Positions 24,617 to 36,900 of a DNA stretch of 64,000 nucleotides are shown piece after piece. The translations under genes and the position numbers were made by a program. Each line of letters opens with the position of its first letter. Within the stretch, counting starts at the first letter, position 1. The DNA is taken from positions 124,001 through 188,000 of the forward strand of contig CAVQDO010000008.1 of the NCBI GenBank assembly GCA_963711255.1, read 5' to 3'. The notes beneath the pieces are model-generated. The model made no database searches and was not told the origin of the DNA. It was given only the letters and a program-made list of their open reading frames with translations. The DNA is from GCA-2746365 sp963711255. GTDB lineage: Bacteria > Pseudomonadota > Gammaproteobacteria > SZUA-229.

Positions 24617-24928
24617 CTAATTTAACTTAATTTGCACATCTACACCGGCAGACAAATCCAGCTTCATTAGAGCATCAACTGTTTTATCTGTTGGATCAAT
24701 AATATCCATCATGCGCTTATGCGTGCGAATTTCATACTGGTCACGCGCATCCTTGTTCACATGCGGTGAAATCAGAATAGTGAAACGTTCTTTTTTCGTT
24801 GGCAGTGGAATTGGACCCTTTACGTGAGCGCCGGTACGTTTAGCTGTTTCAACAATCTCACTGGCTGATTTATCAATCAGGTGATGGTCAAATGCTTTTA
24901 AACGAATTCTTATGTGTTGATTAGCCAT
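24617..24928 (-). CDS. rpsJ: 30S ribosomal protein S10
   Basis: S10 (103 residues) also acts as NusE in transcription antitermination. It begins MANQHIRIRLKAFDHHLIDK and holds VKGPIPLPTKKERFTILISP and the HKRMMDIIDPT segment. It stands alone between tuf and rplC with gaps of 145 and 337 bases, unlike the usual tight rpsJ-rplC pair. Confidence 0.99.
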   Translation of the reverse strand: MANQHIRIRLKAFDHHLIDKSASEIVETAKRTGAHVKGPIPLPTKKERFTILISPHVNKDARDQYEIRTHKRMMDIIDPTDKTVDALMKLDLSAGVDVQIKLN

Positions 24929-24959
24929 ATTTTTCTCTTTACTTAAATAAGTATAACGA

Positions 24960-25068
24960 CCCAGGGTTGCTGCTGAAACTTGTTAGTTCAAGGCGAAAAA
25001 TGTGAGCTTACTAGCGTAAGTGACCATTTTTCAACGCCGAAATAACGAGTTTCAGCAGTGAACCGGGT
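24960..25068. repeat. Long imperfect palindrome between tuf and rpsJ
   Basis: About 108 bases form two arms of about 50. The outer arms CTGCTGAAACTTGTTA and TAACGAGTTTCAGCAG pair almost perfectly; the inner arms (GAAAAATG...CTTAC and GTAAG...CATTTTTC) pair around a TAGC centre. It has no T-run on the minus strand, so it is more likely a mobile palindromic element or processing site than a terminator. Confidence 0.75.
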
Positions 25069-25073
25069 TGTTA

Positions 25074-26264
25074 TTATTCGATGATCTTAGATACAACACC
25101 CGCACCAACGGTACGACCACCTTCACGTATGGCAAAGCGTAAGCCTTCTTCCATCGCAATCGGGTTGATTAATGTAACGACCATTTTTACGTTGTCGCCC
25201 GGCATTACCATTTCAACACCTTCTGGCAGGTCACAAGCACCTGTCACGTCTGTGGTACGGAAGTAGAACTGTGGACGATAGTTATTGAAGAATGGTGTGT
25301 GACGACCACCTTCATCTTTACTTAATACGTATACTTCACACTCAAACTTGGTGTGCGGCTTCACGCTGCCCGGCTTACAACAGACCTGGCCACGCTCAAC
25401 TTCTTCACGCTTCAGACCACGCAGCAATAAACCAACGTTGTCGCCTGCTTCTCCGCGATCCAGCAATTTGCGGAACATTTCTACACCGGTACAGGTGGTT
25501 GACTGTGTATCGCGAATACCAACGATTTCAATTTCTTCACCAACGTTAACCACACCACGTTCGATACGGCCGGTAACAACCGTACCACGACCTGAGATTG
25601 AGAATACGTCCTCAACCGGCATCAGGAATGGCTGATCTATAGCACGTTCTGGCTGTGGAATGTAGTCATCCATCGCAGCAACCAGTTTTATTACTGAAGG
25701 TACACCGATGTCTGAGGTATCGCCTTCCAGGGCTTTCAGCGCTGAACCAACGATGATCGGGGTGTCGTCACCCGGGAATTCGTAGGCATCCAGTAATTCA
25801 CGGATTTCCATTTCAACCAGTTCGATCAGCTCTTCGTCGTCAACCATGTCCGCTTTGTTCATGAAGACAAGAACGTATGGCACACCGACCTGGCGTGATA
25901 ACAGGATGTGCTCACGCGTTTGTGGCATCGGGCCGTCTGCTGCTGAACAAACCAGGATCGCGCCGTCCATCTGCGCTGCACCGGTAATCATGTTCTTCAC
26001 ATAGTCGGCGTGTCCAGGACAGTCAACGTGTGCATAGTGACGGGTCTCACTTTCATACTCAACGTGTGATGTCGCAATGGTGATACCACGTGCGCGCTCT
26101 TCAGGAGCGTTATCAATTTGATCAAAAGCCTTAACTTCGCCACCCTGTGCCTCTGCCATCACTTTCGTCAGCGCTGCAGTTAAGGTAGTTTTACCATGGT
26201 CTACGTGACCAATTGTGCCCACATTTACATGCGGTTTATTTCTTTCAAACTTTTCCTTAGACAC
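25074..26264 (-). CDS. tuf: Elongation factor Tu, copy 1
   Basis: EF-Tu (396 residues) carries aminoacyl-tRNA to the ribosome. The GTPase motifs are GHVDHGKTT (18-26), DCPGH and NKAD; the end is VGAGVVSKIIE. The start codon is GTG at 26264. The protein is the same as that of copy 2 at 42029-43219. It follows fusA by 52 bases in the str operon (rpsL, rpsG, fusA, tuf). Confidence 0.99.
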   Translation of the reverse strand: MSKEKFERNKPHVNVGTIGHVDHGKTTLTAALTKVMAEAQGGEVKAFDQIDNAPEERARGITIATSHVEYESETRHYAHVDCPGHADYVKNMITGAAQMDGAILVCSAADGPMPQTREHILLSRQVGVPYVLVFMNKADMVDDEELIELVEMEIRELLDAYEFPGDDTPIIVGSALKALEGDTSDIGVPSVIKLVAAMDDYIPQPERAIDQPFLMPVEDVFSISGRGTVVTGRIERGVVNVGEEIEIVGIRDTQSTTCTGVEMFRKLLDRGEAGDNVGLLLRGLKREEVERGQVCCKPGSVKPHTKFECEVYVLSKDEGGRHTPFFNNYRPQFYFRTTDVTGACDLPEGVEMVMPGDNVKMVVTLINPIAMEEGLRFAIREGGRTVGAGVVSKIIE

Positions 26265-26316
26265 TGTTCTTACCTCGACTCTTTATTATCTTAATGTTCA
26301 TTAAAAATATATTTGT

Positions 26317-28422
<2,106 letters not shown>

Positions 28423-28475
28423 AATTACTTCCTGTTATCTATCGATTAATTATCTATCGATTAACAACTTCCAGA

Positions 28476-28946
28476 CTACCAGCGGAAGTGAGCAAAAGCC
28501 TTGTTGGCTTCAGCCATACGATGTGTATCTTCACGCTTTTTAACGGCATTACCGCGATTCTCTGATGCATCCATTAACTCACCAGCTAATTTCAGCTGCA
28601 TGGATTTTTCACCACGCTTACGCGCTGCATCAATCAACCAGCGCATTGCCAGTGCAACACGTCGAGTAGTACGTACCTCAACAGGCACCTGGTATGTCGC
28701 ACCACCTACACGGCGAGACTTAACCTCGACCATAGGGCTAACATTTTCCAATGCCTTATCCAGAACATCCATTGGCTCGCCCGGCAGTTTTTCACCGATA
28801 CGGTCCAGTGCGTTATACATGATCGTTTCAGCAACGGATTTTTTACCGCTAACCATTATCATGTTGACGAATTTTGTAATCTGAGTGCTACCGAATTTAG
28901 GATCTGGCAGTACTTCTCGTTTTGCGACTTCTCTTCTTCTAGGCAT
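28476..28946 (-). CDS. rpsG: 30S ribosomal protein S7
   Basis: S7 (156 residues) starts assembly of the head of the 30S subunit and in E. coli represses the str operon. MPRRREVAKREVLPDPKFGS and GGATYQVPVEVRTTRRVALA are family marks; the tail KREDTHRMAEANKAFAHFRW is complete. It follows rpsL by 31 bases. Confidence 0.99.
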   Translation of the reverse strand: MPRRREVAKREVLPDPKFGSTQITKFVNMIMVSGKKSVAETIMYNALDRIGEKLPGEPMDVLDKALENVSPMVEVKSRRVGGATYQVPVEVRTTRRVALAMRWLIDAARKRGEKSMQLKLAGELMDASENRGNAVKKREDTHRMAEANKAFAHFRW

Positions 28947-28977
28947 TAGTATTCTCTAAAAAAGCGTTGTTTCTTGA

Positions 28978-29352
28978 TTAACCCTTAGGTCGTTTAGTAC
29001 CGTACTTAGAACGGCCCTGACGTCGTGATTCGACACCTTGTGTATCCAGGCTGCCTCGAACGACGTGGTAACGAACACCAGGTAAATCCTTAACACGACC
29101 GCCGCGTATAAGTACCACTGAGTGTTCCTGCAGATTATGACCCTCACCACCAATATAGCTAGTCACTTCAAAGCTGTTAGTCAAACGAACACGAGCAACT
29201 TTACGCATCGCAGAGTTTGGCTTTTTAGGTGTTGTTGTATATACACGAGTACACACGCCACGTCTTTGCGGGCATGCTTCAAGCGCAGGCACGTTGCTTT
29301 TTACAACTTTGCTGCGACGCGGTTTACGCACTAATTGGTTAATTGTTGTCAT
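28978..29352 (-). CDS. rpsL: 30S ribosomal protein S12
   Basis: S12 (124 residues) sits at the decoding site. It begins MTTINQLVRKPRRSKVVKSN. The two loops where streptomycin-resistance changes occur read wild type (TTPKKPNSAMRKV and GRVKDLPGVRYH), so the sequence predicts a sensitive ribosome. First gene of the str operon, with a strong promoter at 29482-29510. Confidence 0.99.
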   Translation of the reverse strand: MTTINQLVRKPRRSKVVKSNVPALEACPQRRGVCTRVYTTTPKKPNSAMRKVARVRLTNSFEVTSYIGGEGHNLQEHSVVLIRGGRVKDLPGVRYHVVRGSLDTQGVESRRQGRSKYGTKRPKG

Positions 29353-29437
29353 CTATAACTCCAAATTCCGCACATAATTAATCTTAAAATCAATATGTTA
29401 CGGCGCCCACTGGTATTTACTGCAGGCTAAAATAAAC

Positions 29438-29469
29438 GACAGGCCCTAGAAATCACTCAGGGGCCTGTC
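29438..29469 (-). other. Hairpin at the start of the str-operon leader
   Basis: GACAGGCCC and GGGCCTGTC form a nine-base stem with a 14-base loop. Because the str promoter lies at 29510-29482 on the same strand, the hairpin falls at about the first bases of the transcript. It may protect the 5' end or act as a weak attenuator; it could also stop read-through from rpoC. Confidence 0.5.
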
Positions 29470-29481
29470 AAAAGAGGCGCA

Positions 29482-29510
29482 ATTCTATGCTCAAGGCAGG
29501 TAACTGTCAA
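29482..29510 (-). promoter_or_regulatory. Promoter of the str operon
   Basis: On the minus strand TTGACA (29510-29505) and TAGAAT (29487-29482) are 17 bases apart, followed by a GC-rich discriminator (TGCGCC) as in growth-rate-regulated promoters. It lies 130 bases ahead of rpsL. Confidence 0.8.
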
Positions 29511-29538
29511 GAGCTTACAACGCGCATATTCGATAAAC

Positions 29539-29620
29539 CGTCATTGCGAGCGATAGCGCGGCAACCCCTTTAAGCGACTGTGCCGCAGCTGATGAGATTG
29601 CTTCGTTCCTCGCAATGACG
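29539..29620. repeat. Palindromic TCATTGCGAG repeat, copy 2
   Basis: It has the same ends as the element at 7105-7184 (CGTCATTGCGAGCGA.AGCGCGG and GATTGCTTCGTTCCTCGCAATGACG) with a different centre. It lies between the rpoC stop and the str promoter. Confidence 0.8.
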
Positions 29621-29630
29621 TTTAACTATA

Positions 29631-32600
29631 CTAAGCGTCCTGCTTGGGCTGCTCAGCCTCATTGCCCACTTCAGCTGAATCAGCAGATTCAATCACTTCC
29701 ACTGGCATTTCAGCATCTTCCAGATCTTCCGTTAATTCAGAGGCCAGCTCTGCACTAACTTCTTCTTCTGTAATGAATGCTGCTTCAATATCAGCGCTAC
29801 GCTGACGCTGCCTTTCTTCATGGAAAGCCAGACCGGTACCGGCTGGTATCAGACGGCCCACAATCACGTTTTCTTTCAGACCGCGTAACGGATCACTGCC
29901 GCCACGTACAGATGCTTCTGTCAGTACGCGCGTTGTTTCCTGGAACGAAGCTGCAGAAATGAAGGATTCTGTAACCAGCGAACCTTTGGTAATACCTAAC
30001 AGTATTGGCTCAAAGATAGCAGGCTCTTTACCTTCGGCTGTAAGCCTTTCACATTCTTCGATAACTCGGGCACGCTCGAGTATTTCACCTTTCAGGTAAG
30101 TTGAATCACCGCCTTCGATAATTTCACACTTACGCAGCATCTGGCGAATAATAACTTCGATGTGCTTATCGTTAATTTTCACACCCTGTAAACGATACAC
30201 ATCCTGAATCTCGTTCACCAGGTATTCAGCCAGCGCTTCGGCGCCGAGCAGACGAAGGATGTCATGCGCGCTGCGCTCACCATCAGCAATGACCTCACCC
30301 TGTTCTACACGCTCACCTTCGAAGACGTTAATATGACGCCATTTTGGAATCAGTGATTCAACGGCTTCCGAGCTGTCCTTGGTAATAACCAGGCGCTGTT
30401 TACCCTTGGTTTCTTTACCAAAGCTAACTACACCCGACGCTTCTGCCATGACAGCAGGCTCTTTAGGCTTACGTGCTTCAAACAGGTCGGCTACGCGTGG
30501 CAGACCACCGGTAATATCACGTGTTTTACTGGATTCCTGTGGAATACGCGCAATAACGTCACCAACCGATACAGCATTACCGTCTTCGATGTTAATAATC
30601 GCACCGGAAGGCAGGAAGTAACGTGCTGGCTGCTCGGTACCGGCGATGTTCAGATCTTTACCCTTGGCATCAACCAGTGTGATCAACGGACGCATATCTT
30701 TACCCGCTGTTGGACGCTGCTTGGGATCAATAATAACAATGGATGATAAGCCGGTAATTTCATCCGTTTCTTTCTGTACACTGATACCTTCAGCAAAGTC
30801 TGTAAATTTAACTTTACCTTCCACCTCGGTAATAATCGGGTGAGTATGCGGGTCCCATGTAGCAACAATCTGACCGGCTGTTACTTCACCGTCTTCTTCG
30901 GCACTAATAACCGCACCGTAAGGAATCTTGTACAACTCACGCTCACGGCCATGCTCATCAGTAATACCCAGCTCACCAGAACGGGATACCGCTACCAGGT
31001 TTCCGCTGGTCTGATGCACAACCTTGATATTGTGTAAACGAACCGAACCGGAAGTTTTCACGCTAATACTGTTGGCAGCAGCAGAACGACTCGCCGCACC
31101 ACCAATGTGGAAGGTACGCATGGTCAGCTGTGTACCAGGCTCACCAATTGATTGCGCCGCAATGACACCAACTGCCTCACCATGGTTAACCAGGTGGCCA
31201 CGAGCCAGGTCACGGCCGTAACACATTGAACACACACCCTGCTTGTTTTCACAGGTAATAACAGAACGCACAAAGATTTCATCAACACCCAGTTCGTCCA
31301 GCTGCTCTACCCATTGCTCATCAAGCAGAGTGTCACGAGGAATCAGGACTTCGTCATCAGTGTTAACTACATCGCGTGCAACCACACGACCCAGCACCAG
31401 CTCACTCAGCGGCATAACTACATCACCGCCCTCAATGATGGACTGCACCAGCATGCCTTTCTCGGTTTCACAGTCTTGCTTCAGGATTACCATGTCCTGC
31501 GCGACGTCAACCAGGCGACGAGTCAGGTAACCGGAGTTCGCTGTTTTCAGCGCTGTATCGGCCAGACCTTTACGAGCACCATGGGTCGAAATAAAGTACT
31601 GCAATACGTTCAGACCTTCACGGAAGTTCGCCGTAATCGGTGTTTCAATAATCGAACCATCCGGTTTAGCCATCAGGCCACGCATACCAGCCAGCTGACG
31701 AATCTGCGCCGCAGAACCACGAGCGCCGGAATCGGCCATAACAAAAATATTATTAAATGAAGGCTGTTTAACAATGTTGCCTTCAGCATCTTCCACATCC
31801 ATGGTGCTCAGTTTGTCCATCATGGCTTTCGCAACAGCTTCATTAGCATGCGACCAGATGTCCACAACCTTGTTGTAACGTTCGCCGTTAGTTACCAGAC
31901 CAGATGCATATTGCTCCTGAATTTCTTTCACTTCAGCATCAGCGCCTGCCAGTAATGTAGTTTTCTCTTCCGGAATAACCATATCGTTAATACAGATAGA
32001 AATACCTGAACGGGTCGAGTATCTAAAACCGGTGTACATCAACTGGTCAGCGAAGATAACGGTTTCTTTCAGGCCAACCTGGCGATAACAGGAGTTAATC
32101 AGGTTTGAAATTGCTTTCTTGCCCAGGTCGCGGTTAACCAGTTCGTAAGGAATGCCCGCTGGAATAATCTCGGACAGGATGGCACGTCCAACTGTAGTCT
32201 CAACGATGCTAAAACGCTCTTCCAGATCACCGTCATCATTGAATACAACTTCCTTGATACGGGCTTTAATTTTCGCCTGCAGGTGCGCAGCACCACTATC
32301 GTATGCGCGATGCACTTCGTCTACGTCCGCAAAGACCATGCCTTCGCCGGCAACGTTAATAGACTCACGCGTCATGTAGTACAGACCCAGAACGATATCC
32401 TGTGACGGTACAATAATCGGATCACCCGAAGCAGGCGACAGAATGTTGTTTGTCGCCAGCATTAAGGTGCGTGCCTCTAACTGCGCTTCGATTGACAATG
32501 GCACGTGTACCGCCATCTGGTCACCATCGAAGTCGGCGTTAAATGCAGTACATACTAAAGGATGCAGCTGAATCGCCTTGCCTTCAATCAGCACAGGCTC

Positions 32601-33911
32601 AAATGCCTGGATGCCTAATCTGTGCAATGTTGGCGCACGGTTAAGCATAACGGGATGTTCACGAATAACTTCATCGAGAATATCCCATACTTCCGTGCCT
32701 TCTTTCTCAACCATTTTCTTCGCTGCTTTAATGGTTGTCGCCAGTCCGCGGCGCAATAATTTGTTAAAGATAAACGGCTTGAATAATTCAAGTGACATTT
32801 TCTTCGGCAGACCACACTGGTGCAGTTTCAGTGTCGGGCCAACCACGATCACAGAACGGCCAGAGTAATCAACACGCTTACCTAACAGGTTCTGGCGGAA
32901 ACGACCCTGCTTACCTTTAATCATGTCGGCTAAAGATTTCAGTGGGCGCTTGTTAGTACCGGTAATGGCACGACCGCGACGGCCGTTATCCATTAAGGCA
33001 TCAACCGATTCCTGCAGCATACGTTTTTCATTTCGTACGATAATGTCAGGCGCATACAGCTCCAGTAAGCGCTTCAGACGGTTATTACGGTTAATAACAC
33101 GACGGTATAAATCGTTAAGGTCTGATGTTGCAAAACGGCCACCATCCAGAGGAACCAGCGGACGAAGATCAGGTGGCAGCACAGGCAGCACGGTCATAAT
33201 CATCCACTCAGGACGATTACCGGAAGCCATAAACGATTCAATTAATTTAAGACGTTTAGCCAGGCGCTTGAGTTTGGTTTCAGACTTGGTTGCACCCATG
33301 TCTTCACGAATCTGGATTTTTTCTTCTTCCAGTACCAGGCCTTTAAGCATTTCATAAACAGCTTCTGCACCCATGCGAGCATCAAACTCATCGCCATGCT
33401 CTTCAATAGCTTCAAGGTAAGTTTCATCTGTTAACAGCTGACCTTTGTCCAGCGTGGTTAAACCCGGTTCAATCACAACAAATGCTTCGAAGTAAAGAAT
33501 ACGCTCGATTTCACGCAAGGTCATGTCTAACAGCAGACCGATACGAGAAGGCAAAGATTTCAGGTACCAGATATGCGCAACCGGGCTGGCAAGATCGATG
33601 TGCCCCATACGCTCACGACGCACTTTAGACTGGGTTACTTCAACGCCGCATTTTTCACAAACCACACCGCGGTGCTTCAGGCGTTTGTATTTACCACACA
33701 AACATTCGTAGTCTTTAACCGGGCCAAAAATCTTGGCACAGAACAGACCATCGCGTTCTGGTTTAAATGTACGATAGTTAATAGTTTCCGGTTTTTTTAC
33801 TTCACCGAAAGACCACGACTGAACTTGCGCTGGTGACGCAAGGCTGATTTTAATTGCATCAAAATCTTCGTTCTGGCCTGGTTGTTTTATGAGCTTAAGT
33901 AAGTCTTTCAT
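29631..33911 (-). CDS. rpoC: RNA polymerase beta' subunit
   Basis: Beta' (1426 residues) carries half of the polymerase active site. The N-terminal zinc site C70, C72, C85 and C88 matches E. coli numbering; the catalytic NADFDGDQMAVHVPL, with three Mg-binding Asp, lies near residue 458-472; the second zinc site with CENKQGVCSMCYGRD is further on. The tail after residue 1385 is acidic and variable. It follows rpoB by 64 bases and is the last gene of the rplKAJL-rpoBC run. Confidence 0.99.
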   Translation of the reverse strand: MKDLLKLIKQPGQNEDFDAIKISLASPAQVQSWSFGEVKKPETINYRTFKPERDGLFCAKIFGPVKDYECLCGKYKRLKHRGVVCEKCGVEVTQSKVRRERMGHIDLASPVAHIWYLKSLPSRIGLLLDMTLREIERILYFEAFVVIEPGLTTLDKGQLLTDETYLEAIEEHGDEFDARMGAEAVYEMLKGLVLEEEKIQIREDMGATKSETKLKRLAKRLKLIESFMASGNRPEWMIMTVLPVLPPDLRPLVPLDGGRFATSDLNDLYRRVINRNNRLKRLLELYAPDIIVRNEKRMLQESVDALMDNGRRGRAITGTNKRPLKSLADMIKGKQGRFRQNLLGKRVDYSGRSVIVVGPTLKLHQCGLPKKMSLELFKPFIFNKLLRRGLATTIKAAKKMVEKEGTEVWDILDEVIREHPVMLNRAPTLHRLGIQAFEPVLIEGKAIQLHPLVCTAFNADFDGDQMAVHVPLSIEAQLEARTLMLATNNILSPASGDPIIVPSQDIVLGLYYMTRESINVAGEGMVFADVDEVHRAYDSGAAHLQAKIKARIKEVVFNDDGDLEERFSIVETTVGRAILSEIIPAGIPYELVNRDLGKKAISNLINSCYRQVGLKETVIFADQLMYTGFRYSTRSGISICINDMVIPEEKTTLLAGADAEVKEIQEQYASGLVTNGERYNKVVDIWSHANEAVAKAMMDKLSTMDVEDAEGNIVKQPSFNNIFVMADSGARGSAAQIRQLAGMRGLMAKPDGSIIETPITANFREGLNVLQYFISTHGARKGLADTALKTANSGYLTRRLVDVAQDMVILKQDCETEKGMLVQSIIEGGDVVMPLSELVLGRVVARDVVNTDDEVLIPRDTLLDEQWVEQLDELGVDEIFVRSVITCENKQGVCSMCYGRDLARGHLVNHGEAVGVIAAQSIGEPGTQLTMRTFHIGGAASRSAAANSISVKTSGSVRLHNIKVVHQTSGNLVAVSRSGELGITDEHGRERELYKIPYGAVISAEEDGEVTAGQIVATWDPHTHPIITEVEGKVKFTDFAEGISVQKETDEITGLSSIVIIDPKQRPTAGKDMRPLITLVDAKGKDLNIAGTEQPARYFLPSGAIINIEDGNAVSVGDVIARIPQESSKTRDITGGLPRVADLFEARKPKEPAVMAEASGVVSFGKETKGKQRLVITKDSSEAVESLIPKWRHINVFEGERVEQGEVIADGERSAHDILRLLGAEALAEYLVNEIQDVYRLQGVKINDKHIEVIIRQMLRKCEIIEGGDSTYLKGEILERARVIEECERLTAEGKEPAIFEPILLGITKGSLVTESFISAASFQETTRVLTEASVRGGSDPLRGLKENVIVGRLIPAGTGLAFHEERQRQRSADIEAAFITEEEVSAELASELTEDLEDAEMPVEVIESADSAEVGNEAEQPKQDA

Positions 33912-33975
33912 TGCCCTTAATCCTGTGTAATTAGTTTATATATGGTTTCGGTATGCGCCCTGGAGCAGTCCTGAA

Positions 33976-36900
33976 TCAGGACTTATTCTCCAGCTCCAGC
34001 TCAATGTTGATGCCTAAAGCACGAATCTCTTTAAGCAATACATTGAAGGACTCCGGCATTCCCGGCTCCATATGATGGTTACCATCAACTATGTTTTTGT
34101 ACATCTTGTTACGACCAGCCACGTCATCAGACTTAACCGTTAGCATCTCCTGCAGGGTATATGCAGCACCGTATGCTTCCAGTGCCCACACTTCCATCTC
34201 ACCGAAGCGCTGACCACCAAACTGTGCTTTACCACCTAATGGCTGCTGCGTTACCAGGCTGTATGGACCGGTAGAACGTGCATGCATCTTGTCATCAATC
34301 AGGTGATTCAGTTTCAGCATGTATTTGTAACCAATGGTGACAGGGTTATCAAACTGCTGGCCGGTACGACCGTCATACAATGTTGTCTGGCCACTGGTTG
34401 GTAAACCGGCAAGTTCCAGCATGCGATGAATTTCAGACTCGTCTGCACCATCGAATACCGGTGTTGCCATCGGCACACCTTTACGCAGGTTGTGCGCCAT
34501 ATCCATCAGTTCTTCATCAGTAAATGATTTCAGGTCAACCTTGTTCTCATTGTGATTGTAAATTTCATTAAGGAATTTACGCATTTCAGCAACCGACGCT
34601 TTTTCATCTAGCATCTTGCCAATCACATCACCCAGACCTTTGGCAGCCAGACCAAGATGTGTTTCCAGAATCTGACCAACGTTCATACGTGAAGGTACGC
34701 CCAATGGGTTCAGAATAATATCAACCGGCGTGCCATCGGCTGTATGCGGCATATCTTCAACCGGTACGATGGTTGAAACCACACCCTTGTTACCATGACG
34801 ACCAGCCATCTTGTCACCCGGCTGCATGCGGCGTTTAACGGCCAGATAGACTTTAACCATCTTCAGCACACCCGGTGCCAGATCATCACCCGCAGTCAGC
34901 TTGTCTTTCTTCTCGGTAAAGTAAGCGTCTAATAATTCACGCTGCTCTTTATGCTGCTTGGCCAGTTCTTCAATACGGGCGTTTTCAGTTTCGTTCTTCA
35001 GGCGAATCTGCATCCAGTCTTTCTGATCCAGTCCTTTCAGGTAAGCCGCTGTGATTTTATCGCCAGACTTAAGTCCGCCCGGTCCACCAGCTGCCTGCTT
35101 GCCTGTGAAAACACTTTCCATACGTGCAAACAGATCTTCCTCAATAATACGCCATTGCGCATCGACATCTTTTTTCACCGAAGCAATTTCTTCTTCTTCG
35201 ATTTCGATAGCACGCTTATCTTTATCAACACCGTCGCGGGTAAACACCTGGACACCGATAACAGTACCGTAGGTACTTGCGCCGACGCGTAAAGACGAAT
35301 CCTTCACATCTGACGCTTTCTCACCAAAGATAGCGCGTAATAATTTTTCTTCCGCGGTTAACTGGGTTTCACCTTTTGGCGTTACTTTACCAACCAGGAT
35401 ATCACCCGGTTTTACTTCAGCACCGACATAAACCACGCCGGACTCGTCCAGCTTGGAAAGCAGGCTTTCACTCACGTTCGGAATATCTGCGGTAATTTCT
35501 TCAGAACCCAGCTTGGTATCACGGGCAACACTGCTTAATTCCTGAATATGAATCGTGGTGTAACGATCTTCTTCCACCACGCGCTCAGAGATAATAATGG
35601 AATCCTCGAAGTTGTAACCGTTCCACGCCATGTAAGCAACCAGCATGTTCTGGCCCAGTGCAAGCTCGCCCATATCCGTTGAAGGACCATCAGCAATGAT
35701 GTCACCACGAGCAACAGTATCACCAACACGCACTAAAGGACGCTGGTTAATACAGGTATTCTGGTTTGAACGGGTGTACTTGGTCAGGTTGTAAATATCA
35801 ACACCGGTAGCACCGTCAGCCGCTTCAGCTTCATGCGCACGAATTACGATACGACCCGAATCAACCGAATCAATAACGCCACCACGCACAGCCACTACAG
35901 AGGCACCCGAGTCATGAGCAACGGCGCGCTCCATACCGGTACCTACCAGCGGCTTGTCAGCACGTAAAGTCGGTACTGCCTGACGTTGCATGTTTGAACC
36001 CATCAAGGCACGGTTAGCATCGTCGTGCTCCAGGAACGGAATCAGTGATGCCGCTACTGATACGATCTGCCTGGGCGATACATCCATGTACTGAACCTCT
36101 TCAGGTGAAGCAAGAGAGAATTCATTCTGATGACGACAGGAAACCATTTCATCAAGCAGCTTACCTTTGTCACTCATTGTCGCATTCGCCTGCGCAATGA
36201 CAAAAGTACTTTCTTCAATCGCAGAAAGGTAATCTATGTCTGCTGTTGCCACGCCTTTAACCACTCTGCGGTAAGGCGTTTCCAGGAAACCATATTCATT
36301 GGTACGCGCATAAACAGATAGCGAGTTAATCAAACCAATGTTTGGACCCTCAGGAGTCTCAATCGGACAAACACGACCATAGTGCGTTGGATGCACGTCA
36401 CGCACCTCGAAGCCGGCACGTTCACGTGTCAGACCGCCAGGGCCCAGGGCTGAAATACGACGTTTGTGCGTTACTTCTGATAGCGGGTTATTTTGATCCA
36501 TGAACTGAGACAGCTGGCTGGAACCAAAGAATTCTTTAACCGCTGCAGCAACAGGTTTTGCATTGATCAGGTCCTGCGGCATTAAAGCATCCTGCTCAGC
36601 AGTGGTTAAACGCTCTTTTACTGCACGTTCAACACGAACCAGGCCAACACGGAATACGTTTTCTGCCATTTCACCAACACTACGGATACGGCGATTACCC
36701 AGGTGATCGATATCATCTACCGTACCGTTACCGTTACGAATGCTGATCAATTCCTTCATTACCGCAAGAATATCTGAGTCTTCGCCAAGCTCTTCAACCA
36801 TATCTTTGGCAAAGTCATCTTTACGATCTGTAAAATGTTTGAAATCGTAAAGCACGCCCGGACCTTCAGAACTGCTGCGCTGCAGGCGGCGATTAAATTT

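Noticed and set aside
25081..25635. Plus-strand frames inside both tuf genes with the same sequence
   Set aside because: They are shadows of the duplicated tuf gene; identical because the DNA is nearly identical, with no start signals of their own.
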